A DNA stretch of 37,466 nt from Blastocladiella britannica (GCA_025349905.2 MU624635.1:1-37466); one strand, 5' to 3'; numbered from the stretch's first letter, positions 1-10,666 are shown. Program-made: numbers and translations. Notes: generated by a model not told the origin, from the letters alone.

Positions 1-1414
1 GGCGGTGGCGCCCGTGTCATGGTCGCTCCTTGAGACAGCTGCTAAAGTTGGTAGCATCAACCTCCTTGAAAAGTACCTCAACGCCTGGATCGGCAAAGAG
101 CAGCGCAATGAAATGGACACAAAGCTGCTTTTACTGGCCTTTAACGCCAGCCAACTCGAAGTGCTGGAATGGTTCAGAACTCACGATCGCATCTACAAAA
201 GCATTAAAGTGTGCATGGCTAAGAAATACAGCCTCCAGTGCCTGAAATGGGCCAAGACCCACGGCTACCTCTCGATTCCCACCGACACCCTGGTGATCAG
301 GGGCCTCACCCAAACCCAGCTGGAAGTCGTGGAATGGGCAACTGCAGACATGGCAAGTAACGAATTGCTAGACGTGCTCAACTCAAAAAAATTCATCAAC
401 TGCCTCGACAAGTTGGTAAGCGAGGGCTTGGACTGGTGGTGGGCCCATGGACCCCAGTTTCCCTCGCCCGATGATTTTTGCGCTATTGTTGATAATGTAG
501 TTGGTGACAAAAGCCTGGCAGTCATCAAATGGTGGTGGCAAAAGTTCCTGGCGCACTGCACTCCCACCCACTTTTTCGGGACGTCCAAGCTGGTCAATAC
601 TGCCATTCAATCGCATTCGCTTGAAACAGCAACATGGTTATGGGACATGTCGCACCTACACCCAGAACTTTTTCAGCTTGATTGGAAGAGGGGGTTGCAA
701 CGCGCAGAGTTGTATCCGTTGGCTCCATTAAACCTTGATTTTATGAGGTGGTGGAAGGACCGAACCAAAGAGCTGGGTACATCTGCTGTTGTGGATATCA
801 CAGACTTGGTTGAATCTGGCGATGTGGTTGGCCTCGAATTTTTGCGGGTCAATGGATTTTCGCCACAATGGACCCACCATAGTTATCAGGATGCATTTAG
901 AAACCAACACCTTGCTCTTTTGAAGTGGGTACATGCCCACAACAATGATGCTGAGTGTGTTGAACGAATGGAACTCCCAGAAGGCAAGGATTTCACTTGG
1001 TCTGGAACAGTCAATGCTGAATTACTCGAAATGTACTGCTGGTGGAATGGACAGCTTGGTTTTAAATTTCATGACACTGAAGAGATTGGACGACTGATTG
1101 CGCAATACGGTTATTTACCTGCGCTCTCGTGGTGGCTCTCCCTTGTGGATGGCTGCGATCAAACCCAAGCTCGCGATTTGCTCAGCAGTGTCTTTTCTGC
1201 TGCCACGGCCCCAGTGGTGCTGGACACGATCGCCGATTTCGCCCATGCACACGGTTTCTTTATTCTGCCGCCAGGAGAAAGCGAGAGCACGTACCTATTG
1301 GACAATGCTGCTGGCGAGACTCAAGCGTGGTGGCGCGCATTTGATGCTGTCAGTGGACGCGCGCCTTGTGACTTGTGTGTGATTAAGTCACCACTGTTTA
1401 GAGGAAGAAGATAG
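1..1414 (+). CDS. W-rich ankyrin-like repeat protein, 5' end outside window
   Basis: The frame is open from the window edge to a TAG at 1412-1414 (at least 469 residues). The first codon that could be read as a start is only a GTG at 5, so the true start probably lies upstream. The protein is built of roughly 25-40-residue helical units that each carry a motif such as LEWFRTH, LKWAKTHGYL, VEWATAD, LDWWWAHGP, IKWWWQKF or LSWWLSL, that is Leu-x-Trp-Trp at the end of a helix followed by a turn. This is the layout of the divergent, tryptophan-rich ankyrin-like repeats that are expanded in some zoosporic protists and fungi; the family name is from memory. It shares this motif with the protein at 8738-10666. 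No catalytic residues, signal peptide or membrane segment are visible. A protein-binding scaffold role is inference. Confidence 0.7.
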   Translation, partial: AVAPVSWSLLETAAKVGSINLLEKYLNAWIGKEQRNEMDTKLLLLAFNASQLEVLEWFRTHDRIYKSIKVCMAKKYSLQCLKWAKTHGYLSIPTDTLVIRGLTQTQLEVVEWATADMASNELLDVLNSKKFINCLDKLVSEGLDWWWAHGPQFPSPDDFCAIVDNVVGDKSLAVIKWWWQKFLAHCTPTHFFGTSKLVNTAIQSHSLETATWLWDMSHLHPELFQLDWKRGLQRAELYPLAPLNLDFMRWWKDRTKELGTSAVVDITDLVESGDVVGLEFLRVNGFSPQWTHHSYQDAFRNQHLALLKWVHAHNNDAECVERMELPEGKDFTWSGTVNAELLEMYCWWNGQLGFKFHDTEEIGRLIAQYGYLPALSWWLSLVDGCDQTQARDLLSSVFSAATAPVVLDTIADFAHAHGFFILPPGESESTYLLDNAAGETQAWWRAFDAVSGRAPCDLCVIKSPLFRGRR

Positions 1415-1946
1415 ATGTGCCAACTCGTTGCCAAGAAAGGCTGGGATGACGTTGAGGAATAGGAGGACGTGACATTGTATTTCAACTGAAGATTAAGAGC
1501 CAAAATGGGTCAGCCACCACCTAACTGTCACCTCAGTGCGCTTCAGACAACCAACTGCACCTCGGAGCTGGCCAGTCGCGCCCCATCCGCGCTGTGTGAC
1601 GTCCGCGCTCGGGAAGGTAGTGCAAACCGCGACAGGTTGTTCAAATATATGCTTGCCAAACAATTGACTTGCGACAGTGAACCAAAGACAAGTTCCTGTC
1701 GCGAGTTCCCAATACATTAATTACGTGACGTCTGGATCGTCACTCCTGTTACTGCAGCTCCCAAACACACCGGCCGGTCAGAATGCACCTGACAACTTCT
1801 TGGCCCAATGTGGACGTGCGATTGCCTCAGTAGGTGGTTGGGATTGGATCTGAGATATTATCTCCGGAGCTGGGCCACAGCAAGTGCAAGAACTTTTTGC
1901 CAGCGTCGTCTACGTGTGCTTTGGTGGGCCGCAATTTGTCGTGGCC
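1415..1946. other. intergenic, no gene recognised
   Basis: No convincing coding frame, RNA gene or repeat is visible here. Short open frames occur on both strands but have no family resemblance. The stretch would hold the 3' end signal of the upstream repeat gene and possibly the promoter or an unseen 5' exon of the small gene starting at 1947. Confidence 0.4.
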
Positions 1947-2339
1947 ATGGCGGCGCCTCCCACTCGCCAGTGGTGTGCCCAATTCGTCGAACTGCGTGTT
2001 CAAGTGCAGCCATTTTCTGCCGCTTCTGTGGCCTGGATCTCGAGGAACCTGGCAAAATGGTCTTTCCACTTGATTGACATGCCCCCGGAACTCGACGCAC
2101 TGCATTTATCACGCGACCTTGTGTTTGCCAAGTCGAATCTGCGGCTCATGATGGCAGTGATCGAAAACCTCAACCCGCAAATGTCCGGAACCGGCTTAAG
2201 CAAACCGTTGCAGGCGTACTGGCAGCGGATCGTGGATGTGGTTGCCAGCACGTGTCCACGGAATGTGGAGAGTCTGTCGATGCACGGCGGGTCACCATGC
2301 TCGCAGTGCGAGGAGCGGTTGTCGAGACTTTGGGATTGA
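1947..2339 (+). CDS. small hypothetical protein, about 130 aa
   Basis: A 130-residue frame begins at an ATG in a good context (gtggccATGgcg) and ends with TGA at 2337-2339. The composition is protein-like: a helical N-terminal half, the segment PPELDALHLSRDLVF, then NLRLMMAVIENL, and a C-terminal Cys pair (CSQC) near the end. No family is recognised. The frame extends back to 1884 without an ATG, so an upstream exon is possible. Its end lies only 11 nt from the end of the opposing reading frame that stops at 2351. That convergent, nearly touching layout is common in this window and mildly supports a real gene. Confidence 0.4.
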   Translation: MAAPPTRQWCAQFVELRVQVQPFSAASVAWISRNLAKWSFHLIDMPPELDALHLSRDLVFAKSNLRLMMAVIENLNPQMSGTGLSKPLQAYWQRIVDVVASTCPRNVESLSMHGGSPCSQCEERLSRLWD

Positions 2340-2350
2340 ATTAAATACAC

Positions 2351-3525
2351 CTACATTTTCAATTTTGTTTTTGGAGTACAAGCAGTAAACAACCCCAATC
2401 TCCCCACTCTAGCGCCGCAGCTCTCCCCTCTTGCTCCGACGCTCCTCTCTCTGTTGGGTCTCCTCTCTTTCCACCTTTCCTCGTCCCGGCGGATCTGGTC
2501 CCAGTCCTTATCGTCCATCGTAATCGCCGTCAACGAAATTACCTGCTTGGTGATCCCGTGCCCGTCCTTGGCGGTCGGGCACTTGTCCCGCACGTGGATC
2601 TGGATCATGTACAACCCATGGACATCCCAGTGCATACATGGCTCGGGGTCCCACTGCAGACACGTTCGGTAAATGTGCAGCACTGGGAACGTCCGTTCGG
2701 ACGTCGGTTGCTTGTCCAGTCTCAGGCCCTTGACCGCAATGGACAGGACCGCCGGGATCGGATCGTCTTCTTCAGTAAACCCAGAAGGGATGGTGGGCCG
2801 TTTGGCGTGTGCGGCAAAGGTCACCAGCGAATCGACCAGCCGCAGCTGGGCACGAGCCAAGTCGCACCCGGCCTCTTCGTACTTGGTCTTGGGCTCGGTG
2901 CACGCGACCGAACCAGCGCAGGTTTGCATCAGCAGCTTGAATCCGCGCGACACGTTCTGCCACACCATCCGCGCCAGCCGCGGGATCTTGCATGCGCGGT
3001 GAATGCACTTGACGAGCCGCCGGCGCGTCCAGTGGTCGGCCTCGGTCTCGAGCTGGGTCAGGAGCGTGCCCATAACGTCCAACTCGACAAGAAGGGGCAC
3101 AGGGCCAGGACATTGAGGAACGCTAGGATCACGGCGCTCTGCAGGCTCTCGGACATGGGCTCGACACGGAACACGTACTCGAACACGCGGGCCAGCGCCA
3201 CATCGCCTCCTCATCCGTTGTCGACGTCCGACAGAACGTCGGTCAAACCGGTGCGCAAGTGTTTCCAGCACCAGCATCGTCCGGGGGCCATTGTGCGGAG
3301 CATAGTGCCAAGCGCATGGAGCGCGTACCGCGCTTGCTGGATGGCGGCAGTCAGCGCCAAGCAGTCGGTCAGCAAAAACGTCGGCATCGTGTCGCGACTC
3401 AAAGTACACCACTCCCCACCCGGATCACCACTTCCGAAACTGGATGGGATCGGGTTGGCAATGATGGTCATGAGGGCGGCGTGGACACGCTTGAGCGGCT
3501 TTGGGAGGTGTTGGAAGCGACCCAC
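2351..3525 (-). pseudogene. unassigned helical-protein gene broken by several small frame lesions
   Basis: Reading leftwards, good protein-like sequence appears in successive frames that do not connect. Sense begins near 3525 (VHAALMTIIANP), switches frame near the five-C run at about 3283-3287 (LVLETLAHRF) and switches again by about 3240 (TDVLSDVDNG). It then meets a TGA at 3211-3213, continues in the same frame (ALARVFEYVFRVEP, AVILAFLNVLALCP), and shifts again at the four-C run at about 3094-3097 to the long frame LVELDVMGTLLTQLE ... DDKDWDQIRRDEERW that ends at 2351-2353. The five-C and four-C shifts each fit loss of one base from a C run, and the two junctions around 3206-3213 can be read as loss of one G each. 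No ATG starts the first frame convincingly and no family is recognised. It is either a decaying gene or a patch of base-calling error. Confidence 0.5.
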
Positions 3526-3839
3526 ATGGCGCCGCTATATTTCTCGGGGTTCAGCGCGATATCTCCCACTTTCCTTACGACTCGGCCTCTCTGCATCGGC
3601 CCAGCTCGATTTCTTTTGTTCTCTCTGCACCTGCCTCAGCAAGCGATTCGACCCTTGTTACAATACCAAGAGCGTGATCAGAACGATGGAAGCAGGGGAA
3701 CTTATGGTGGTATGCAATGCACCGCGTCCATGGCACGGTATTTCCGACTGCAGCTGCGCTGAACCGCGTCCGGTGCGAGCCGGGCAGTGCAATGGCGCGG
3801 TGGCTTCGGTCCATTCTGTCTCAATAAGTGCAATACATT
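3526..3839. other. intergenic, no gene recognised
   Basis: This lies between copy A (ending at 3840, minus strand) and the broken minus-strand gene downstream of it. Short frames exist on both strands but look like shadows. It should hold the 3' end of copy A and any promoter of the broken gene; no clear TATA box or other signal is seen. Confidence 0.35.
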
Positions 3840-6288
3840 CTATTTTTGAATTCCTTCAACCAGCTTGGGCCATTTCATGGCCACCGTTTCGCTCGTCAGC
3901 AGCAGCGGGACCTGCATGGTGCGCTGCTCCTCTGCGACGACTTGCAGGATTAGCTGCGCAAGACCAGTCCGGCCAGCAGCGATCGCGGCATCCACCATCT
4001 CTGGCCACGTCGAATCAAGTGGGATCGCGGCCCATTTCCCTGTCAGTGGCTGCTCTCGTGATGCTGCGGTAATGGCGTCCAGCCGCGCCTGCCACAACCA
4101 CGTTGGCGTGTCGGCTGTCAAGCGCATGCCAGCAGTTCGCGTCGCATCCAGTGCCAGGACACAAAGCCGCGCTGCTGCCCACACGGCCAACCGCGGTGCC
4201 ATCGTCCCCAGGTCGTCGCAAAAAAAGAGTGGCGACCGGGTTCCGACAATGGGGACTGGGGCGGCCGCCGCAGCTGCTGCGGTTGGATACGCGTCCCACC
4301 GACTGCCCGTGACCTCGTCACGCACGAACCCGGCGGCCGCTCCACGAGTGAGCGGGTCCCATGCGGCCAAAAAGAACTGGTGCAGCAGCGGAAGTACGAG
4401 GTCGTGGTCAGTCGGGTCGGTGTGGGGATCGAATTGTGTGCGGGCCAAGAGCTGGTCCAGCATCCACTGCCACGTGGGCCACTCTGAATATGACGACCCC
4501 ACAGAAGCAACCGGCGCCAAGTCTTCGTTCTGCGGGTGGTACGTGAGCCGTGGAAGCAATGCCGCCATGACCGTAAACAGTTGCAGGCGCTGCGGAACCG
4601 ACAACGCGTCCAGTGCGTTCCACGCCGACACTCCGAGTTGGCCCGGATCGCACAGCACGCGCATCAGCAGCTTGATTTGCGGCTTGTTGGCGAGCTCGAG
4701 CCCAATCCGCTGCAGGCCGTCCTTCTTGACGTACGGTTCCAGAAGGTAGTGCAGCAGCACCATGTGGTCCACGCGACTCTGGATCCCCCGAACGCCAAGG
4801 ATCGCTTCCAGAACATCAAGCCGCTGGCCGTGCTTGACCACCAGATTGGTCATGGTTTGAGATCCTAGTGCAAACGCGAGCTCGATAGCCCGACCTTTGC
4901 TGTGCCAGTGGTATTCCAGGCCTATTAATTGATGTCGTCCATGAGAAAAAAAACATGCTTCAAAGAAATAAGTAAGGATTACCGGCAGTGACCACAGCAT
5001 CCGCACCACCGGGGACCAACGGGATGACCGACAAGATGACAGGCAGCATCGTGGCCCCGGGTACATCCCAGGTGAGCATGCCCAAAGCAGGCACTGGGTG
5101 GAAAACGCCGAGCCTGGCCAACTCGTGGATCATATCCACATGACCACGTTTCGCCCACCGCCCAAGAAACGATGGAAGCTGCCAGCGAAAATGGTAGGGT
5201 CGGGCCGGATCGGCGAAAAAGTGGGCCTTGTCAAACGCTTCAAAGAGCAAGCGCACCGTCTCGTACTCGGCAGCCTCCCCCACGAATTCTGACAGCAAGT
5301 TGCAGACATCTGCCGGGTAAAGGTACCCGTGGTCCACGAGCCAGTACCAAGTGGGCATGACGTGAGTTACAGCGCTGAACTCGACCAGGGATTTCAGGAA
5401 GAAGGTGGTGGGTAGCTTGTGTGACAGGAACGCCGTCATGGCGTGCGCATCGACCTCGAGCTCGGCCACGAGGAAATCCAAGATTTGGACACGACCCTCG
5501 GCTGCCGCCAAGAGCGCCCAGTACATGGGCAGCGTGATCCTCGCCGACTCTAGCTCGTTCGGAGGGTTGCGCATGGCCGAAAGCGTCTTGCGCGTGAACT
5601 CGCGGTCGTCAATGCCAAGTCGCATCCAGAGCCCGATCGCGGCAGTGGCACTGGTCAGCGTGGGAACCAACGAAGCGAGCCTTCGCACTATGTTCATGAA
5701 CCGATCCAACTCGCCCATCAGCAGGTATAGGCCTGGCAGCTGCAGTCCCTCGGGTACGGGCCGTAGCCGCGGCGCAGCCAGACGTGCAGCCAATGGTTCT
5801 GGCGCGTCAAAGGTCCAATTTTTTTTGTATGCTTGATATATCAGAGGGACACCCCACGCACGCATCGCGTCATCCAGCGGCAGGTGGGCAATGGAGTGGA
5901 ACCAGCGCGGCCGCAGCATGTATTCGACGACCGCTGGCACCGTAAATGGCGAGGACAAGTCACAAAAGGTATGAGAATTCTCGCGGGCGAAAAATAATTT
6001 ACCGGCCAGCCGCTTCATGAGCCAGGTGGCGGTCGTGGGCAGTCCGCGCGTATCCGGGCACTCCTTGTCAAGTGCTGAGGGCCACTGCTGCCAGCGTAAT
6101 GGCGGCGTGTCCATGATCGAAGCGTCAGACCGAGCTAGTAGATAATGCGTCCATGCCAGGGCCGGTGCGGGGTCCCGAGCGGCTTGGGCGAGCTCGGCAT
6201 TGGCAGCGGCAATGTAGGCGGCGGGTGTGGCCGCGGCCAAGATGTCGGCGACCAGCTCAAATGGCAGGCGGTCTAGTTCTTGTGACAT
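3840..6288 (-). CDS. F-box-like helical-repeat protein, copy A (intact)
   Basis: Two exons (6288-4983 and 4921-3840) flank a 61-nt intron at 4922-4982 (GTAATC...TAG, phase 1). Together they encode 795 residues and the reading frame is preserved. The start chosen is the ATG at 6288, which places an F-box-like segment (LDRLPFELVADIL) at residues 5-17; an upstream in-frame extension looks like translated leader. The body is helical repeat-like, with Trp/Tyr-rich units such as LPMYWALLAAAEGRVQILDFLV and MPTWYWLVDHGYLYPADV. The C-terminal half contains WPTWQWMLDQLL and TPTWLWQARLDAI. The gene is clearly paralogous to copy B at 10972-13236, with the intron in the same place and phase. F-box proteins usually recruit substrates to SCF ubiquitin ligases. 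Whether this divergent motif binds Skp1 is inference. Confidence 0.75.
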
Positions 6289-6553
6289 GAATCCAGACTT
6301 TAAAAATATAATATATTCAGGCTCCTGCAGAGACGAAGACAGAAGGAGAAAAAGGAAAAGGAAGACCCCCGCCCGGGCCCGTCCCTCGACCGTCTCCACC
6401 AGCCCGTTGAAATGGCATCGGTGGGCGCCGGCATCCCCTTCGTTCCCATTCCCAAAGCCTTGCCCTGCCCCAAGGAGCGCTTTGTCCCGTCGAGGTTGAT
6501 GGCCCCGGACGGACGCCCCCGCGGCCGGAATTGCTCCGCCGGCCGGAGCTCGC

Positions 6554-7039
6554 CTAAATCATCCTTTCAAGCATCCGCGACAGATCGCCGCCATGGGGCT
6601 TGGCTGCAGTACGATTAGCGCCAGAGCTGCGGGCACGCTCCTGTTCCCTTGCTGCTGCTGTCGCCGCCTTGATCTCCCTGGCCGAATGGGTGCTGCAGTG
6701 GCTCGGCGTGCACGTCCCGACTTGGCCGCAACAGAAGCAGTCGTAGTCGCTACCGTCGTCGCTGCTGCAATCGTCGGCGTCGTCCGTCCACATGGCGCGC
6801 CTGTATATGGACGCCAGCTGCGTCAAGTCCTCGGCAGTCCACCTGCGCACATCTGGCAATCCGCAGGCAGGGCCTCAGTTGTCGTCGTCGTCGACCAGCA
6901 TGTCATCGTTGTCGTCGCTGACGTCATCGTCGACCAACATGTCGTCGGCAGGGCCCAGCTTGTTGTCCTTGTTCTTGGTGGTGATGGTATTGAGGGTGGT
7001 GAAATCAGCGGTGGTGGCGGGCGTGAGTGTACAACTCAT
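6554..7039 (-). pseudogene. second frame of LINE-like element, interrupted by TGA
   Basis: An ATG at 7039-7037 overlaps the TGA of the upstream zinc-knuckle frame (7038-7036) as ATGA. The frame reads a Thr-rich start and then two copies of an acidic DDMLVDDD motif before a TGA at 6875-6877. After this stop the same frame stays open to 6554, with a Cys-rich patch (CFCCGQVGTC...HC) and a basic, Ala-rich end. The ATGA stop/start overlap is typical of the ORF1/ORF2 junction of some non-LTR retrotransposons. No endonuclease or reverse transcriptase sequence follows, so this is either a truncated ORF2 start or the shifted tail of ORF1. Confidence in the element is moderate; confidence in the exact role of this frame is low. 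Confidence 0.4.
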
Positions 7040-8501
7040 TCCGCCGCCGTTGCTGCTGCTTTTGGTGTTGGTTGCGTCGGGGATAGATCCACTTCCATCT
7101 GGTCCGCGGCATTGCTGCTGGTCATCGACAGCTCCGGTGTCGCCAACAAGGGCAATGCCGCCGCTCCGATCGCTGCTGCCACCCGGGATCTCCCGGCCGA
7201 CGCCCGCCGAAACCCCGCTGTCTGCTGGCCGGGACTGCTGCTGCTGCTGCTAGCGCTCTCCCCAACTGCGCCTCCCCCGAAATCGCCGCTGCTGCTGGCA
7301 GCTGTGGCGGCGGTGGTGGTGCCGCCGGTGTTGGCAGCGCCGATGGTGGCGGTGCCTTCTACACGACGTTCCTTGGCGGGCGGCTGCACCGAACCGTCCT
7401 CCTCGTCCTCGCTCAGCGTCATGACCGTGCGCTTGGGTGGCGCCGGTCTCAGCGGTGGTCGTGGTGGTGGTCGGCTTGGCCGTAGGGGTGGCGTGGGCGG
7501 GGCGTCGACTGCGATGGCGACTCGGTGTGGGCGGCGAGGTGACGGTGACGGCAGGTGTGCGGTGACGCGACGGGCAGCAACCAATGCGTACGACGAATCC
7601 GCGCGCACAGGCTGCGATGAGAACATCGCGCTCGGCGTGTGCACTCCCACTAACTCGACAGCGGCAGGGGCAGAACGAGGACGGTTCGGTCGGGGCGACG
7701 TACAGTTGGCAGCAGTGTGACCGAGCATGCGGCACTGGTAGCACGCGACGGCGCTCGGCGAATCCGTCACGCGCACTTGGTAGCCGACGGACATCCAGAC
7801 CGTGTGCATCTTGTCAGCGATGGTCTTGATGGCTGCATCGCGCGCGGCCGACGACGGGAACACGGCGCCGCCATTCGACTTGAGGACCCGAGGGTCCCGC
7901 CGCGCAGGCACGGCAAACGCAGAAACAACATCGGCACCGAAATCCTCGTGGGCGGCATGCAGGAGATCCATCGGGTGCACACCAGGCGGCAAGCTGTGGA
8001 CGAACATTGTGGTCCGTTCCTCCTGGGCAGTGTGCTCCGCGGCGGACGCGCGGTCGGCAAAAACGCGAGGGCAGAAACGGTCGCACTTAAAAGTGCCGGC
8101 AGAGACAAAAGCAGAACGAGCAGCACGGTCGCTGAACGTGATCGTGGCGGCAGTCCAAGAGCGGAAGGTGGTACCCTCAATCCTGATGATCTTTCCCGCA
8201 AAGTGGGCTGACAGCGTGTCCGTCAAGAACTTGGGTGTAGCAAAGGGCAGCAGGTTGGTAATGAATGCCTGGTGGTAGGTCCCTTCGCCAGTCACGCTCA
8301 GGTCTTCGGCAGCCAAAACAACAGGAACAGCAGGGCCGTGGTACGTGGCGGTGCTGGCCAATTCCGTGTCGTAATCGTGGCAGTTGAGCGCAGCCAGGAG
8401 ACGGGTGGTAGTTTCGTTCGGGTTGTCAGCATAACGAGGGACGTCCGCGACCTTGACGCCGGGGTCGGCGCCTGGTCACGGGCAGAGCGGAAATTAATCA
8501 T
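7036..8501 (-). mobile_element. LINE-like retrotransposon ORF1 (zinc-knuckle protein), degraded
   Basis: An open frame of 441 codons runs from about 8361 to a TGA at 7036-7038. It remains open and protein-like upstream to about 8475, but without an ATG. An ATG in another frame at 8501 suggests a frameshift between about 8476 and 8460. The protein has an N-terminal RNA-binding-like region (YHQAFITNLLPFATPKFL, then TTMFVHSLPPGVHPMDLL). It then has a CCHC zinc knuckle (C-x2-C-x4-H-x4-C, at 7702-7743 on the minus strand) and a long Pro/Ser/Arg-rich low-complexity tail. This is the layout of ORF1 of non-LTR retrotransposons, which binds element RNA. No reverse transcriptase, LTR or poly(A) tail is visible, so it is a relic or 3'-truncated copy. 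Confidence 0.65.
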
Positions 8502-8737
8502 GGGACATGGGATATGGTGAAATGATCAGCGGTGGTGGACCACTGCCACCGCCGGAGGCCCTGGCTGGCGGGCCGCCAGTGTTGGCGGGAGCATTTTAGA
8601 TTTGGTAAACAGTTGACGATTGAGGCTCTGTGACTTGGATATCGAAAAATGGGTCCATAGTGGCTTTGACGTTAAGCTTGGCAAAAGGTCGAGAATGGCG
8701 TCCAAGCTCCAGACTTAAAAGAGAAACGAATACATTT
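8502..8737. other. non-coding segment with GC-rich inverted repeats
   Basis: No gene is seen. The stretch contains GC-rich self-complementary sequence around 8540-8595, including the short perfect hairpin CTGGCG-GGC-CGCCAG, followed by AT-richer sequence. It lies 5' of the LINE-like ORF1 and could be part of the element's 5' leader, but nothing in the sequence proves this. Confidence 0.3.
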
Positions 8738-10666
8738 TCAGAATTTAAACAAGTCGCCAAGCCGTGACAAAAACGTCCGAGGTAGAGGCGGTGTCGGCTG
8801 TGACGGGATCGACCGAATCAGAAGAGGTGACGGTGCAAACGGCTCCAGGATCTCGAGCTGATCGTTCCCTCCCTCTCGGAAAATGTGCTCCTCCCACCAA
8901 CGAAGGACTGCTTCTGAGAATTCATTCCAGCGCTGGTTCCAGACGAGCTCTTTCCCGTCCTCCACAACGACCTCGCCATTGAGTAGCCGCAACTGCAAGT
9001 ACAGGCGGTCGTACCATTCGCGCCTTACTTTGAGCGCGTATCCGTTGGCCCGCAACCACTCGAGCAACTGCACCTGCGATTTCATCGCGATCTTCTCCAT
9101 ATATTGGTGGCCGTAAAGCATGGGGTGTCCGCTCGCCGCCCATAAATCCATCGCATCAGTTGCGCCATTCTTCCAATGAGAAATGAGCGATACGCAATCA
9201 CTGGTATACTTGAGGGGGAGGCCATGGTTGCCAAACAGCCACCAATCCAGGACCTGGATAGTGGTTGCCCTATCGAGTGCCAATGCCCAATACTCGAGCG
9301 GAACTCGGCCAGGCGGCAGGGTCGGGTCACGGGCAGCAGCAATCCACCAGTCCAAAACGTGGGTGTGGCCGGACGCACAGGCAGACTCGACCACTCCGGC
9401 CCCCATCCAGGGAAAAGGGACAGGGAGCGTACGCGCCAGCCAATCGAGAACTTGCACATGGCCATTGCGGCTGGCCTCTTGGAGCATAGTGGGAGTGATC
9501 GACATGGGGTATTGATGAGTATAGAACCACGTGAGCGATGCGACATGTCCCTTGGCCACCGCATTTGAGATGTGCCAAATCAAATTAAAGCTCTTTTGCT
9601 TCATGATTCCGTGCGAATGAGCCCAGTCCAACATGTCGGTTCGATCCAAGAGGACGGCGGCTGTCGCTGCAAGAGAAAACGCGTCCAGATCAGGAACCCT
9701 TTCCCACCACCAGTCCAGTGCTGACGGTGTCGAAGAGCAATTCCATTCAGGACAAAGCAGCGAAAATGCTGGCAAATCGGCACCTCTGACATCAGTCCAC
9801 CAATCCAAGTCGTCGGCCCGGCCCGCAGTCGTCAGCAGTCGCATGATCAAGCCATCCTGCAAGGTCGAGATCGGGTCGGCAGCAGCATTGGGCTTTTGCG
9901 AAGGGTGGAGTTGGGCTCGGAACAAGGCGGATGTTGCAGTGGTGCCAAAGTCGTTCAGTTGCTCGGCGGTCCATGTGTAGGGGGATTCAGCGGGTGTGCC
10001 TTGCGCGCGTGTCGCGTACCACCACGACAGCGCCTCTTGCTGGCGTTGGGCGGCCATCCGAATCGGATACTTCGGGTCAACGAGGTGCTCATGCGACAAC
10101 TGGGCAGCCCACCACTCGAGGACCGGGATGGACCCGCCGTCAATGGCAGGGTGTATGAAGGAATTTTTAGTGGAATACTCGGCCAGGCAGCTGGGGTAGT
10201 CCAGTGGGCAGTACTTGTGTTGGCGCCAATAAACCAACATTTCTTCCCGCCCTGCAAGTGAAGCCGCACCCATGGCCTGGGCAATGTCTTGCGTGTCTAT
10301 CTGGCGGTACGGAGCATTCGGCCCATGCTGGAGAAACTCGAGAACGTTAAAATGCCCGCCACGTGTCGCCTCGACGATTGGATGGAGATCATCGACGCTT
10401 TCATACAGGAGGTCGAAGCTCAGGCGGAGAGTCAAAATGTCCATGCGTCCGTTCCCAGCAGCGGCTGCCATGGTGCAGTGCTTGAGCAGGAGCAGTGCCA
10501 GGCGCGTGGTGCTTGGCACCAAACCGGACGCGGTAACGCCGACAATACGACGAATGGCATCCTGGTTGACAAGATCGAGGGCGGTGCGGCGGTCGGAGAC
10601 GCCATGCGCGAGTCCTCCCACGGCCAGCTTCAGCACAATGTCGAGAATCTGATCTGGCAGGGACAT
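8738..10666 (-). CDS. W-rich ankyrin-like repeat protein, 642 aa
   Basis: This is a single uninterrupted frame from an ATG at 10666 to a stop at 8738. The start was chosen because MSLPDQILDIVLKLA follows directly; the frame also runs upstream into leader-like sequence. After an N-terminal helical segment come at least ten units carrying the Leu-x-Trp-Trp motif: LEWWAAQL, LSWWYATRAQ, LDWWTDVRG, LDWWWERVP, LDWAHSHGI, LTWFYTHQYP, LDWLARTLP, LDWWIAAARD, LDWWLFGNHGL, LEWLRANGY and LRWWEEHIF. Spacing is about 25-50 residues. The repeat matches that of the protein at 1-1414, so the two belong to one family. No catalytic or membrane features are seen. A protein-interaction scaffold is the likely role by analogy with ankyrin repeats. 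Confidence 0.75.
   Translation of the reverse strand: MSLPDQILDIVLKLAVGGLAHGVSDRRTALDLVNQDAIRRIVGVTASGLVPSTTRLALLLLKHCTMAAAAGNGRMDILTLRLSFDLLYESVDDLHPIVEATRGGHFNVLEFLQHGPNAPYRQIDTQDIAQAMGAASLAGREEMLVYWRQHKYCPLDYPSCLAEYSTKNSFIHPAIDGGSIPVLEWWAAQLSHEHLVDPKYPIRMAAQRQQEALSWWYATRAQGTPAESPYTWTAEQLNDFGTTATSALFRAQLHPSQKPNAAADPISTLQDGLIMRLLTTAGRADDLDWWTDVRGADLPAFSLLCPEWNCSSTPSALDWWWERVPDLDAFSLAATAAVLLDRTDMLDWAHSHGIMKQKSFNLIWHISNAVAKGHVASLTWFYTHQYPMSITPTMLQEASRNGHVQVLDWLARTLPVPFPWMGAGVVESACASGHTHVLDWWIAAARDPTLPPGRVPLEYWALALDRATTIQVLDWWLFGNHGLPLKYTSDCVSLISHWKNGATDAMDLWAASGHPMLYGHQYMEKIAMKSQVQLLEWLRANGYALKVRREWYDRLYLQLRLLNGEVVVEDGKELVWNQRWNEFSEAVLRWWEEHIFREGGNDQLEILEPFAPSPLLIRSIPSQPTPPLPRTFLSRLGDLFKF

Noticed and set aside
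2558..4072. Plus-strand open frame of 504 codons.
   Set aside because: It lies antisense to the broken gene and the end of copy A, has no domain pattern, and is explained by GC-rich codon structure on the other strand.
6593..7720. Plus-strand open frame of 375 codons rich in Val, Gly and Ala.
   Set aside because: It is a mirror of the Pro/Ser/Ala-rich tail of the LINE-like ORF1 on the minus strand, with no recognisable domain.
9625..9660. GGTTCGATCC, resembling a tRNA T-arm.
   Set aside because: No acceptor, D or anticodon stems can be formed around it, and it lies within the coding strand of a repeat protein gene.
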